NCBI GenBank assembly: GCA_029243545.1
Contig: JAQWRV010000006.1
Location: forward strand, 248,001-312,000
DNA from: Rhodospirillaceae bacterium
Lineage (GTDB): Bacteria > Pseudomonadota > Alphaproteobacteria > Rhodospirillales > Rhodospirillaceae
Direction: 5' to 3'
Length of the DNA: 64,000 nt
The notes beneath the pieces are model-generated. The model saw nothing but the letters and a program-made list of their open reading frames with translations, was not told the origin of the DNA and made no database searches. This document shows, one piece after another, positions 45,148-54,106 of the stretch; within the stretch, counting starts at the first letter, position 1, and each line of letters begins with the position of its first letter. The position numbers were made by a program, and so were the translations under genes.

Positions 45148-45365
45148 CGTCACCCGCGGACGTGTTCCGGGGGCAGGACAGTTTCAAACAATAGGGGTTG
45201 TTTCCTGAAAAACTGGGGGTCAGAAAGTTAATCCGTTGAAAACAAACAAAAGCCGTTCTGTCGCACGCCTTGTATCTATTGTGGCGCCGCCTCTGGCGAG
45301 TCCGGGCATCCAGGGTAGTATGAAAATCTACTAGACTGCGGGTAGGAACGAAAAAGGGGACCGCT

Positions 45366-47024
45366 ATGACAACGCATAACCAAGATCATTCAGGACATAA
45401 TCATTCAGGGCCCAATCATTCAGGGCCCAATCATTCAGAACATGTTCTATCCGGCTACGAGGGATCCTGCTTTATTTGTGCAGGAACGGAAGGGGCCGTG
45501 CCTGAACCTTCAGCGTCGCGGCGCGGCTTCATGCAGGCGGCGGCGCTGTCAGCGGTTGCGGCAACCGCCCCTCTCAGCAAAGCCAAAGCACAAATGCCCC
45601 GGCTGCCGTTTGGTCCTGAAGACGACTTCATCATCGATGCTGGCTGGGTGCTGATTGAAACAGACGGCGAGCTTGATCTCCTGCGCGACGGACATGTGCT
45701 GGTGCGCGGCGGGGTCATCGAAGATGTGCGCGCCGAGCCTTTCGCCGACAACCTGCCGAATCTCGCACTGCCCTATGACCTGCTGGCGCCGGGGTTCATT
45801 TCCGGGCACACCCATTGCTGCTCGGCCACACCCACACGGGGCATCATAGAAGGGCCACGTTCCTATCAGCGTCCCCTCGAAATTGTCGAGATGCTGTCCG
45901 ACGATGAGATTGATGCACTGACCGCGCTGAACCTTGCCGAGCTGTTGCGCTCCGGCAGCACCACCCATGTAGAAATGAGCCTCACACTGCGTCAGGCCGA
46001 AAGCTACGTGCGCCTGGCCGAGCGCTGGGGCGTGCGCGGATTCCCGGGTTCGATGATTCCCAACACGGAGCGTCTGTTTGACATCTGGTTTAGGCCCAAC
46101 GATCAAGTGCTATTCGATGCGGAAGAAGATACCCTCAGGGAAGTCGCCGCTAATCTTGCCTTTGGCAAGAAGCATATGGGCAAGGGTGACGGCCGCATTC
46201 TGCCCATGATGTCACCCCATGCCTGCGATACCCACACACCCGCGACCATGCAGGCCACGGCCGATGCCGCCAAAGAGCTCGGCACTGGTTTGCACATTCA
46301 TTTGTCGCAAGGATCGCGTGAGACGGAAGAGGTGAAACGCCTCTGGGGTATGTCCCCTGCTCAGTGGGTCGAGAGTTTCGGCTTCTTTGCCAACGGCCCG
46401 GTGTTCGGTGCGCATATGACCGGTCTCGATTGGGAGACCGATCCTGACGTGTTTAATCGCGGCGGCGGAGTTTACGCCCACTGTCCCTCCGGCGGCGGCG
46501 CGGGCAACGGCACCCAGCCTTATCCGGAAGCACTGGCGGCGGGTATGAACGTCAACATCGGCATCGATACGCATTCCAACGATTACCTGGAAGACCTCAA
46601 GCTGGCGGTGATCTACGGCCAAGCGCGCTGGGACCTCAAACGCCGGCTCGACCCTGACGGTGTGCCGGTTCAGCGCCCGACGGTATGGGATGCAGTCGAC
46701 GGCGCCACGCGCGTTGCAGCCAAGGGCCTCCGCCGCGATGATCTCGGCGTCATCAAGCCGGACGCCAAAGCGGATATGATTTCTATAGATGTGTCGGGCA
46801 TGCTGGTGGGGTCAGGGGCGCTGCCGCCCGAACCGCTCAATAATCTGTTATACGCCAACGGCAGGATGGTGCGCACAGCCATGACCGAAGGCCGCCTGCA
46901 AGTGCACGACTTCCGTTTTGTCGCCGACGACGAAGACGCTGTGCTCCGCGCCGGCGGACAGGTCGTTGAAAAAATCTGGGCGCAGTTGGCTGACGAAGGC
47001 TGGTTTACGGAAACGGCCCGGTAA
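45366..47024 (+). CDS. Tat-exported amidohydrolase with His-rich tandem-repeat leader
   Basis: The 552-residue protein has an unusual leader. Residues ~7-26 are four near-identical units of NHSGP or DHSGH type, then 'GSCFICAGTEG' (CxxC), then a twin-arginine signal 'SASRRGFMQAAALSAVAATA' at about residue 43. The amidohydrolase barrel begins near residue 70: 'GFISGHTHCCS' (H-x-H, near residue 143), 'LHIHLSQGSRETEE' (His near 318), 'GAHMTGLDW' (His) and 'IGIDTHSNDY' (Asp). These are the metal-site marks of the cytosine-deaminase and AtzA-like branch, acting on ring C-N or C-halide bonds. It is the third of four exported proteins in this cluster. Substrate unknown. Confidence 0.85.
   Translation: MTTHNQDHSGHNHSGPNHSGPNHSEHVLSGYEGSCFICAGTEGAVPEPSASRRGFMQAAALSAVAATAPLSKAKAQMPRLPFGPEDDFIIDAGWVLIETDGELDLLRDGHVLVRGGVIEDVRAEPFADNLPNLALPYDLLAPGFISGHTHCCSATPTRGIIEGPRSYQRPLEIVEMLSDDEIDALTALNLAELLRSGSTTHVEMSLTLRQAESYVRLAERWGVRGFPGSMIPNTERLFDIWFRPNDQVLFDAEEDTLREVAANLAFGKKHMGKGDGRILPMMSPHACDTHTPATMQATADAAKELGTGLHIHLSQGSRETEEVKRLWGMSPAQWVESFGFFANGPVFGAHMTGLDWETDPDVFNRGGGVYAHCPSGGGAGNGTQPYPEALAAGMNVNIGIDTHSNDYLEDLKLAVIYGQARWDLKRRLDPDGVPVQRPTVWDAVDGATRVAAKGLRRDDLGVIKPDAKADMISIDVSGMLVGSGALPPEPLNNLLYANGRMVRTAMTEGRLQVHDFRFVADDEDAVLRAGGQVVEKIWAQLADEGWFTETAR
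45384..45443 (+). repeat. Four tandem 15-bp units in the amidohydrolase leader
   Basis: Units GATCATTCAGGACAT (45384-45398), AATCATTCAGGGCCC (45399-45413 and 45414-45428, identical) and AATCATTCAGAACAT (45429-45443) encode (D/N)-H-S-G/E-H/P repeats. Copy number could change without shifting the frame. Confidence 0.95.
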
Positions 47025-47049
47025 ACCTCTCGATTGTCTCTGTCAGGCT

Positions 47050-47916
47050 CTAAATCTCAAACGGAATGGGGCGGTCAAACTCACCCCAGCGCGGCTCCAG
47101 CAATTCTGGATACTCGCGTTCCATGCGATCAAGAATCTCACGAGGCATTTCGGAGGGCCCGTTTATTTTCTTGCCGTCCCAAAAGCCGGTCATGTGCCCA
47201 TTGCCCTCAGGCATTTTAATCCAAGCAGGGTATTCAAAGGCATAATGCCCGCAAAATTTAACAGGAAGGGACGTGATCTCTTCATTATCGAAGAGGTCCT
47301 TTTCCACCCATTGGCATGAGTTTTCGATGTGTGTTGCCGGCCAGTCCGGCGGTGCGCTGCGCACGCTGTCGAGTTTGATCAAATTGTCTTCTCTGCGAAA
47401 CTGGCGGTAGACATCCTGTGGTGTGCCATCCCCATTAAGGTTACGAAACCCAACCGGCCCGGCAATGGTACCCGGGTCATGCAGCAGCAGTGAGACCGGT
47501 GTTTCCACTTGTTCACCTGTAATGGGATTCATAATCGTATCTGTGAATGCGTTTGTCTTGAGGTCACGCGGGAATGAAATGTTGTGGGCATGAATGCGGT
47601 AGTTGTTATTACCGAGGTGGCGGAAATAACTGTATTCGATGCCTTCATAGCGCATCACCGGCTCAGGTCGGCGGCCACCGGGAATGACAAAGAGCATCCA
47701 ATTGTACCAGGTCAGTGCTGTGCCCTGAGTTTCCGGGAGGTCGCGTTCAATGCGCATGTGCGCACGGAATTCTTCTACTGGATCATCGTAATATAGGAAT
47801 TCAGAGACGGTCTGGCCGACCGGAGGGTTTGGCGACTGGGCCTGCGCCGCTTTGCTACTCAGCAATGAGCCCGTCGCTCCGGCCGCCGTAGATACAAAGG
47901 TCCGTCGAGTAACCAT
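47050..47916 (-). CDS. Tat-exported DUF1838 family protein
   Basis: A 288-residue protein with a twin-arginine signal 'MVTRRTFVSTAAGATGSLLSSKAAQAQ'. The mature part starts 'DPVEEFRAHMRIERDL' and includes 'RYEGIEYSYFRHLGNNNYRIHAHNISFPRD' and 'DTIMNPITGEQVETP', the pattern I associate with DUF1838. The family has no known biochemical role. It is convergent with the amidohydrolase gene (25 bases apart), the fourth exported protein in a row, and divergent from nothing. The strand switch means it is not in the same operon. Confidence 0.7.
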   Translation of the reverse strand: MVTRRTFVSTAAGATGSLLSSKAAQAQSPNPPVGQTVSEFLYYDDPVEEFRAHMRIERDLPETQGTALTWYNWMLFVIPGGRRPEPVMRYEGIEYSYFRHLGNNNYRIHAHNISFPRDLKTNAFTDTIMNPITGEQVETPVSLLLHDPGTIAGPVGFRNLNGDGTPQDVYRQFRREDNLIKLDSVRSAPPDWPATHIENSCQWVEKDLFDNEEITSLPVKFCGHYAFEYPAWIKMPEGNGHMTGFWDGKKINGPSEMPREILDRMEREYPELLEPRWGEFDRPIPFEI

Positions 47917-48042
47917 AAACTTCGTCTCCCAAGCTCAAGCGTGTACAGCAGTTTAACGGCAGTAGGCAACCGCCACACCGATGTTCATAGAGAAGGGAGA
48001 ACAATATGCGCCGCCATTCTTGAAGAGAATGACGGGGGAATG

Positions 48043-48375
48043 CTACGCCGTCGCGACTTCTTTGTCTTTGAACAGGTCTTCGAGCTCACCACTCTCGGCC
48101 ATTTCTCGCACGATGTCGCAGCCGCCGACGAATTCGCCCTTCACATAAAGTTGGGGAACGGTTGGCCAGTTGCTGAATTCTTTGACGCCTTGGCGCACGG
48201 TGTCGTCCGCCAGCACATCAACCCCTTTGAACTTAACCTCAAGCTGGCTGAGAATTTGCACCACAGCGGCAGAGAAGCCGCACTGGGGAAACATCGGTGA
48301 GCCCTTCATGAACAGCACAACATCGTTGGCTTCCACGTCGGCCTTGATTTGAGTAATAGCAGGATTGTCGGTCAT
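48043..48375 (-). CDS. grxD: Monothiol glutaredoxin
   Basis: A 110-residue glutaredoxin with the monothiol active site '[15 protein letters not shown]' (CGFS near residue 33) and the glutathione-binding '[23 protein letters not shown]'. CGFS glutaredoxins carry 2Fe-2S clusters with BolA proteins, and the bolA gene lies just upstream on the same strand, 98 bases away. The pair sits at the end of the purine block, a common alphaproteobacterial arrangement. Confidence 0.95.
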   Translation of the reverse strand: MTDNPAITQIKADVEANDVVLFMKGSPMFPQCGFSAAVVQILSQLEVKFKGVDVLADDTVRQGVKEFSNWPTVPQLYVKGEFVGGCDIVREMAESGELEDLFKDKEVATA

Positions 48376-48473
48376 GGGAGGTCGCTCCGATTATCTGATC
48401 AGGCCGAGTGCCTGAATGAACGCATGAGGAGGGATATAAGCCTTCCGGCGGCCTTGGCAAGTAAAACCGGGCT

Positions 48474-48713
48474 TTAAGACGCCTCGGGAAGGGCTGTCTG
48501 GAGCGCCAGGGCGTGAAGCTGGCCGCCCATCTTGCCTTGGAGGGCGTCATAGACCATCTGGTGCTGTTGCACCCGGCTCTTATCCTCAAATGCTGAGGAA
48601 ACAACCAAGGCCGCGTAATGATCCCCGTCGCCCCGTAAATCCTCGATGGTGACTTCCGCATCGGGCAGGGCTTCTTTGATCATGTCGTTAATTTCTGCGG
48701 CGGTCATCGCCAT
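48474..48713 (-). CDS. bolA: BolA family protein
   Basis: A 79-residue BolA/IbaG-type protein. 'IKEALPDAEVTIEDLRGDGDHYAALVVSSAF' and 'RVQQHQMVYDALQGKMGGQLHALALQT' contain the Cys/His loop and the conserved 'H-A-L' end that binds glutaredoxin-bound Fe-S clusters. No Cys is present, so cluster ligation should come from the His residues, as in the H-type BolAs. It lies between purL and grxD and probably acts with GrxD in Fe-S transfer or iron sensing. Confidence 0.9.
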   Translation of the reverse strand: MAMTAAEINDMIKEALPDAEVTIEDLRGDGDHYAALVVSSAFEDKSRVQQHQMVYDALQGKMGGQLHALALQTALPEAS

Positions 48714-48751
48714 GCAGTGTCTCCTAGGGAATGTAGGGTCGGTCTCATGTA

Positions 48752-50962
48752 CTAAGCAGCCATATAGTCAGGAAACCAGCCCTCATGAAAATCACGTAGG
48801 GTTGAAAGGCCGATCGAAGCATCGCCAGTGAATGAGATACTATCTCCGCCCGTAGTGCCAATCTGACGAACTAAAATGCCCTCATTCTCAAAAGTGCTTG
48901 TGACTGTCGTTAATCGGTCCGCAATACAGGTGATGATGTAGCGGCCTTGGTCTTCACCAAACAACCAGGGTGCTGACACGTCAGCGCCAATATCAATCGT
49001 CACACCAATATCACCAGAAAGCGCCATTTCAGTGAGTGCAATCGCAACACCACCATCAGACACATCGTGGCAGGTGTCGATATCTCCATTCTGAATTAGG
49101 CCACGCACAGCATCGCCGACTTTGCGTTCTTGGAAGAGATCTACCGGCGGAGGCGCACCCATTTCGACGCCATGCAATTCACGCAGGTATAAGGACTGCC
49201 CGAGCCAGCCGCCAGAGATGTCGTCTGGGCCGCCAACCAGTAGAACCGCATCCCCGTCACCCTTGAAGGCTACCGTGGCTGTGTTGTCGAGAGAGTCGAT
49301 GATGCCGATTGCGCCGATGGTTGGTGTCGGCAAGATCGGTTGGCCGTCGGTTTCGTTGTAAAGCGAGACGTTGCCTGAGACGACGGGTGTATCTAGCGCG
49401 GTACAGGCTGCGCCGATGCCTTTCACCGCCTCCACCAGTTGACCCATGATCGGTGGCTTTTCAGGGTTACCGAAATTGAGATTATCGGTTACCGCAAGAG
49501 GGCGTGCGCCGGTAGCTGTCAGATTGCGGAAGGTCTCAGCAACCGCCTGCTTGCCGCCCTCAAACGGATCGGCTTTGACATAGCGCGGCGTGCAGTCAGA
49601 CGTGATCGCCAAACCTCTCTCAGAGCCATGAATACGCACCACGGCCGCGTCGCCGCCTGGGCGCTGCACCGTGTCGCCCATGACCATGTGGTCATACTGC
49701 TCCCACACCCAACGGCGGCTGGCCAAATCCGGTGCCCCGATGAGTTTCTTGAGGGACTCTGTCCAATCGCCGTGTTTGACGCTGTCAGAGGGAACAACCT
49801 CAGCCTTCTCTGTCGGCACCCAGGGACGGTCGTATTCCGGCGAGGCTTCTGCCAGCGGATCGATCGGCATGTCGGCGACGGATGCGCCGCCTTTCTTCAG
49901 CACCATGCGGCCTGTGTCGGTCACGTGACCGACGATCGCAAAGTCTAGTTCCCATTTCTCGAAGATCGCTTGGGCGATGTGTTCCTTGCCCGGCTGCAGT
50001 ACCATCAGCATCCGCTCTTGGCTTTCCGACAGCATGATTTCGTAGGGCGTCATGCCTTCTTCACGAATGGGTACAGCGTCGAGATCAAGCTCAATGCCGG
50101 TGCCGCCTTTGGAGCACATCTCGAAGGATGAGCAGGTGAGACCGGCGGCGCCCATATCCTGAATTGCGACAATGGTGTCGGTTGCCATGAGTTCTAGACA
50201 AGCTTCAATCAGAAGCTTTTCCGTGAACGGGTCACCAACCTGAACGGTGGGGCGCTTTTCCTCTGTATCTTCGTCAAACTCTGCCGAGGCCATGGTCGCG
50301 CCGTGAATGCCGTCGCGGCCTGTCTTGGAGCCCACATAGATCACCGGATTGCCTGGGCCAGACGCTGCGGAATAGAAAATCCGGTTTTGATCGGCCAGTC
50401 CAACCGTCATCGCATTGACTAAAATGTTGCCGTTGTAGGCGGGGTCAAAATTAACCTCGCCACCGACGGTCGGCACGCCGACGCAGTTGCCGTAGCTGCC
50501 GATTCCACCGACGACGCCAGCCACGAGATGCTTAGTCTTGGGATGGTCAATAGCGCCGAAGCGCAGCGCATTCAGATTCGCCACCGGCCGCGCGCCCATC
50601 GTGAATACATCGCGGAGGATGCCGCCAACGCCCGTCGCGGCCCCCTGGAAGGGTTCGATGAAAGAGGGGTGGTTGTGGCTTTCCATCTTGAAGATGGCAG
50701 CCAGGCCGTAGCCAATATCGACCACGCCGGCGTTCTCGCCCGGGCCGCATATCACCCACGGCGCTTCCGTCGGGAGGGTTTTGAGCCACTTCTTTGAGGA
50801 TTTGTAAGAACAGTGCTCCGACCACATCACCGAGAAGATACCTAGTTCGACCATGTTGGGTTCACGGCCGCCCAGGATATCCAAGGCAAGCTGATACTCG
50901 TCTTCGGTTAATCCGTGAGAGGCAATGTCGTCTGCAGTAATTGAAGCGTTCTCAATAGTCAC
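48752..50962 (-). CDS. purL: Phosphoribosylformylglycinamidine synthase, large subunit
   Basis: The 736-residue small-type PurL makes FGAM from FGAR, ATP and ammonia delivered by PurQ, with PurS bridging. '[24 protein letters not shown]' near residue 40, '[34 protein letters not shown]' near 92 and '[14 protein letters not shown]' are family motifs of the ATP/FGAR site. The stop of purQ and the start of purL overlap by 4 bases (50959-50962), typical of coupled translation. The gene follows the order purC-purS-purQ-purL. Confidence 0.97.
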   Translation of the reverse strand: MTIENASITADDIASHGLTEDEYQLALDILGGREPNMVELGIFSVMWSEHCSYKSSKKWLKTLPTEAPWVICGPGENAGVVDIGYGLAAIFKMESHNHPSFIEPFQGAATGVGGILRDVFTMGARPVANLNALRFGAIDHPKTKHLVAGVVGGIGSYGNCVGVPTVGGEVNFDPAYNGNILVNAMTVGLADQNRIFYSAASGPGNPVIYVGSKTGRDGIHGATMASAEFDEDTEEKRPTVQVGDPFTEKLLIEACLELMATDTIVAIQDMGAAGLTCSSFEMCSKGGTGIELDLDAVPIREEGMTPYEIMLSESQERMLMVLQPGKEHIAQAIFEKWELDFAIVGHVTDTGRMVLKKGGASVADMPIDPLAEASPEYDRPWVPTEKAEVVPSDSVKHGDWTESLKKLIGAPDLASRRWVWEQYDHMVMGDTVQRPGGDAAVVRIHGSERGLAITSDCTPRYVKADPFEGGKQAVAETFRNLTATGARPLAVTDNLNFGNPEKPPIMGQLVEAVKGIGAACTALDTPVVSGNVSLYNETDGQPILPTPTIGAIGIIDSLDNTATVAFKGDGDAVLLVGGPDDISGGWLGQSLYLRELHGVEMGAPPPVDLFQERKVGDAVRGLIQNGDIDTCHDVSDGGVAIALTEMALSGDIGVTIDIGADVSAPWLFGEDQGRYIITCIADRLTTVTSTFENEGILVRQIGTTGGDSISFTGDASIGLSTLRDFHEGWFPDYMAA

Positions 50963-51651
50963 GACAACTGCTCCAGCAGGCTTTCAAACATCGGCACACC
51001 GTCTTGGCCGCCGAGTCGTTCGTCAGCCAGGCGTTCGGGGTGCGGCATCAGGCCCAACACCGTGCGGGTTTCGTTGAATACACCAGCAATGTTGCGGGCC
51101 GACCCGTTGGGATTGGCCTCGTCTGCCACTTTACCGTTGTCATTGCAGTAGCGAAAGGCGACGTGACCGTTGCTTTCCAGACGGTCCAGGGTTTCGTTAT
51201 CAGCGAAGTAGTTGCCGTCATGATGCGCCACTGGAATCCGGATGACCTGACCGCCGGTATATTTTCCAGTAAACGCCGTGTCGGTCCGCTCGACCGATAA
51301 ATTCACATCCCGGCAGACAAATTTAAGATCCCGGTTACGGATGAGGGCGCCCGGCAGCAAGCCGCATTCAGTCAACACCTGAAAGCCGTTGCAAATACCC
51401 AGAGTCAGCACGCCGGCCTCCGCTTTTTTCTTCACATCGGCGATGATCGGTGAATTGGCTGCCATTGCGCCAGAACGCAAATAATCACCGTAGGAAAAAC
51501 CACCCGGGACGGCGATCAGGCCGAGGCCTTCGGGAAGCGTTGAGTCCCGGTGCCAGACCATCGCCGGGGCCTGCCCGGTGACCTTCTCCAGTGTGACGGC
51601 AATGTCGCGGTCGCAGTTTGATCCGGGGAAAACGATAACGGCGGATTTCAT
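50959..51651 (-). CDS. purQ: Phosphoribosylformylglycinamidine synthase, glutaminase subunit
   Basis: A 230-residue class I glutamine amidotransferase. The nucleophile Cys lies in '[23 protein letters not shown]' near residue 87, and the His-Glu pair in '[16 protein letters not shown]' near residue 205. It starts '[18 protein letters not shown]', the standard PurQ N-terminus. It overlaps purL by 4 bases and lies 26 bases after purS. It supplies ammonia to PurL. Confidence 0.97.
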   Translation of the reverse strand: MKSAVIVFPGSNCDRDIAVTLEKVTGQAPAMVWHRDSTLPEGLGLIAVPGGFSYGDYLRSGAMAANSPIIADVKKKAEAGVLTLGICNGFQVLTECGLLPGALIRNRDLKFVCRDVNLSVERTDTAFTGKYTGGQVIRIPVAHHDGNYFADNETLDRLESNGHVAFRYCNDNGKVADEANPNGSARNIAGVFNETRTVLGLMPHPERLADERLGGQDGVPMFESLLEQLS

Positions 51652-51677
51652 GTCTTACTCGTATACCCCATAATATC

Positions 51678-51923
51678 TCACTCGGATACTTCGATCCGGT
51701 AAGTCTCAATCACGGTATTGGCGAGCAGCTTTTCGCACATATCTGTCACGGCTGACTGTGTTTTTTCCGAATCTGTCTCGGCCAAATCTAGTTCGATGTA
51801 TTTACCTTGCCGGACACCGTTGATTCCAGAAAATCCAAGGGTCTCAAGCGCATGCTGAATCGCTTTGCCTTGAGGATCGAGAACGCCGTTCTTAAGTGTT
51901 ACGTGAACCGTCGCTTTAGCCAT
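51678..51923 (-). CDS. purS: Phosphoribosylformylglycinamidine synthase subunit PurS
   Basis: An 81-residue protein matching PurS: 'KATVHVTLKNGVLDPQGKAIQHALETLGF' and 'VRQGKYIELDLAETD' near the N-terminus and middle, and 'CEKLLANTVIETYRIEVSE' at the end. It bridges PurL and PurQ in the FGAM synthase complex and is required when PurL is of the small type, as here. Confidence 0.96.
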   Translation of the reverse strand: MAKATVHVTLKNGVLDPQGKAIQHALETLGFSGINGVRQGKYIELDLAETDSEKTQSAVTDMCEKLLANTVIETYRIEVSE

Positions 51924-51949
51924 GTGTTTTTAAACAACCTTCGTTTCTT

Positions 51950-52717
51950 TTATTGCAGCGTATCCGGTCCCTGAATATCGCCTGGTCCGCTCTCTGGCAG
52001 AATTCCCAAGCGTCGCGCCACTTCTTGATAGGCTTCCTCGATATTACCGAGGTCACGGCGGAAGCGGTCTTTATCCATTTTCTCGTTGGTATTCACGTCC
52101 CACAACCGGCAATTATCCGGCGATAGCTCGTCGGCCAGAACCAGCTGTATCTCACCGTTGTCGTGATACAGCCGTCCATATTCCAGTTTAAAATCAACCA
52201 ACCGAATACCGATGCCGAGGAAGAGGCCCATTAGGAAATCATTGATGCGCAAAGACGTGTTGAGTATCTCGTCGATCTCATGAATGGAGGCCCAGCCGAA
52301 CCCGGTGATGTGCTCTTCGGAAATCGGTGGGTCATCTAGCTCATCGCTCTTGTAATAGTATTCAACGATGGAGCGGGGCAGGCGGGTGCCTTCGGGGATA
52401 GAGAACTTCTCAGAGATTGACCCAGCCGCAATATTCCGGACGACAACCTCAATGGGCACGATCTCAACTTCGCGGACCAGCTGCTCACGCATGTTTAGCC
52501 GGCGGATGAAATGCGTTGCAATTCCGATCTCCTCAAGCTGCTGCATGAGATATTCGGAGATGCGATTATTGAGCACGCCCTTGCCGGTAATAGTGCCCTT
52601 CTTCTTGTTGTTGAACGCGGTCGCATCGTCCTTGAAGTACTGAACAATGGTCCCTGGCTCAGGTCCTTGATAAAGGATCTTGGCCTTGCCTTCGTATATT
52701 TGTTTACGCCTGGGCAT
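51950..52717 (-). CDS. purC: SAICAR synthetase
   Basis: A 255-residue enzyme that joins aspartate to CAIR in purine synthesis. The start '[22 protein letters not shown]' is the usual N-terminus, and signatures '[16 protein letters not shown]' near residue 84 and '[13 protein letters not shown]' near residue 174 are present. The gene opens the purC-purS-purQ-purL-bolA-grxD transcript, which runs leftward from here. The upstream gap to 52863 is 146 bases with no gene. Confidence 0.97.
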   Translation of the reverse strand: MPRRKQIYEGKAKILYQGPEPGTIVQYFKDDATAFNNKKKGTITGKGVLNNRISEYLMQQLEEIGIATHFIRRLNMREQLVREVEIVPIEVVVRNIAAGSISEKFSIPEGTRLPRSIVEYYYKSDELDDPPISEEHITGFGWASIHEIDEILNTSLRINDFLMGLFLGIGIRLVDFKLEYGRLYHDNGEIQLVLADELSPDNCRLWDVNTNEKMDKDRFRRDLGNIEEAYQEVARRLGILPESGPGDIQGPDTLQ

Positions 52718-52863
52718 GGTGTGGGGGTGTACCGGTTATTAAAGAGCCACACAGAGAGTGTTCTGGGGCAGGTGAATGCGTCCGCCGGATATAGCAGGCC
52801 CCGCAGCGCCTCTCAATTGCTCAATTGGATCCAGTCCAAATTGAATCTTATCCACAGCCAGAA

Positions 52864-53637
52864 CTAAAGGGCTACGGGTTTAAAGGAGGCCGAGTCGGGC
52901 GGTCCTTCAGCGAATAGCCATTGTTTGCGCGCTGGCGGGCTATGGAAGGTGCTGTCTATGGAGGGTAGCGCCACAAGGGCGCTGGAAGAGGTGCCGAAAC
53001 CAGTCTCCGTGCAAAAACACATTGCAGTGCTGGGAGAGCCCCCGGCTGAACCCCCGTCTGACCTCGAACCCATAAGATTAGGCCAGATTGACCAGTCGTC
53101 CGAGGCCGGATCTGGTGCGGGTGCCGCCTCGAATTGAGGCAAGAACGTCTGGATTCGAAGGCTAGTGGGGTCGTTTAGGTCTGCCGCAGTCAGCATGGAG
53201 AATCCAGCTGGAATCTCGTTTACCTCTATATCCTTTGACCGCGTCTCATCTAACCGTAGCCAATAGGCGTCTCGGTTATCGGCGACAATCAAATTGAAAT
53301 CCCGGAATGCATTGCCGTCCAGGTGCGATAAAGACTCAATCGCGGCGGCGGCGTCTTCATAGTCGAGCGCATCTAGCACGATTTCGCCGCGGCTGCGTTT
53401 GCCGTCCTGCGGGCCGAGGGTGCCGCGCCGGTTCAAAATACAGGCAACGACGCCCAAATCGTTGAGGCCCATCCATGAACCGCGGCCCAGTTCGTCCAGC
53501 CCGGCGACCACATCCGGGCGGTCCGGCCAGTGCCGCGCTGGCGCCTTCCAAGGCCGTGAAAGCTGCTCGTCCCGATTTGCCGCCAGAATGAATGGCCAGT
53601 CATGATCAGGCCGGCGGAGTATGACGACGGTACACAT
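52864..53637 (-). CDS. NRDE/TANGO2-family protein
   Basis: I choose ATG 53637 (257 residues), because the conserved N-terminus 'MCTVVILRRPDHDWPFILAANRDEQLSRPW' starts there, while the frame opens at 53688. The NRDE motif lies near residue 21, followed by 'GSWMGLNDLGVVACILNRRG'. Human TANGO2 belongs here. The biochemical role is unclear, with links proposed to heme or acyl-lipid handling. It is transcribed leftward, towards purC, and diverges from the F1-ATPase inhibitor gene. Confidence 0.85.
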   Translation of the reverse strand: MCTVVILRRPDHDWPFILAANRDEQLSRPWKAPARHWPDRPDVVAGLDELGRGSWMGLNDLGVVACILNRRGTLGPQDGKRSRGEIVLDALDYEDAAAAIESLSHLDGNAFRDFNLIVADNRDAYWLRLDETRSKDIEVNEIPAGFSMLTAADLNDPTSLRIQTFLPQFEAAPAPDPASDDWSIWPNLMGSRSDGGSAGGSPSTAMCFCTETGFGTSSSALVALPSIDSTFHSPPARKQWLFAEGPPDSASFKPVAL

Positions 53638-53767
53638 GATGGCTGTGTCGCAGAAACGCTCCCGTTTGGCAATTGCGCCACTGCCCAAGGGGCATTATAT
53701 GAGGCGCAACACATGACGTTCGGGTGCCGACGAGGCGCCCTACAAAAAAAGAGGGACGACACGCGCT

Positions 53768-54046
53768 ATTGCTGGCACATTTCAAGATCGTGAAAAAGGC
53801 TTCGAACGGAAGTATCAGATGGACCAGGATATGGAATTCCGGGTTCATGCACGCCGCGACAAGCTTTTGGGTTTATGGCTGGCGGAGCATTTCGGTCTCA
53901 GTGGAGATGATGCCAAGGCCTACGCAATTGAAGTTGTCGATTCTAATTTCGAAAAGCCGGGTGATGAAGACCTGATTGAAAAAGTCATGGGCGACATTGC
54001 GGAAAAGAATGCCGCTATAGATGAAAAAGAACTACGGGCTAAGTAG
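53768..54046 (+). CDS. ATPase inhibitor zeta subunit (DUF1476), no canonical start and in-frame stop before tail
   Basis: Alphaproteobacterial zeta inhibitors bind F1-ATPase and block ATP hydrolysis. From ATG 53819 the ORF has 75 residues, starting at 'MDQDMEFRVHARRDKLLGLWLAEHFGL'. The frame upstream still reads family sequence, 'AGTFQDREKGFERKYQ' (family: TFDDREKAFE), preceded by ATT 53768-53770. No ATG, GTG, TTG or CTG occurs between the stop at 53714-53716 and 53819. Initiation at AUU would give 92 residues. At the other end TAG 54044-54046 is followed in frame by 'AALLHEAYDQINTG' and TAA 54089-54091, which matches the family C-terminal tail. The inhibitory N-terminus and the tail are thus both in doubt. 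Confidence 0.7.
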   Translation: MAGTFQDREKGFERKYQMDQDMEFRVHARRDKLLGLWLAEHFGLSGDDAKAYAIEVVDSNFEKPGDEDLIEKVMGDIAEKNAAIDEKELRAK

Positions 54047-54106
54047 GCCGCGCTCTTGCACGAGGCTTACGATCAGATCAATACCGGTTAAGCGCCAAAC
54101 CATCGG

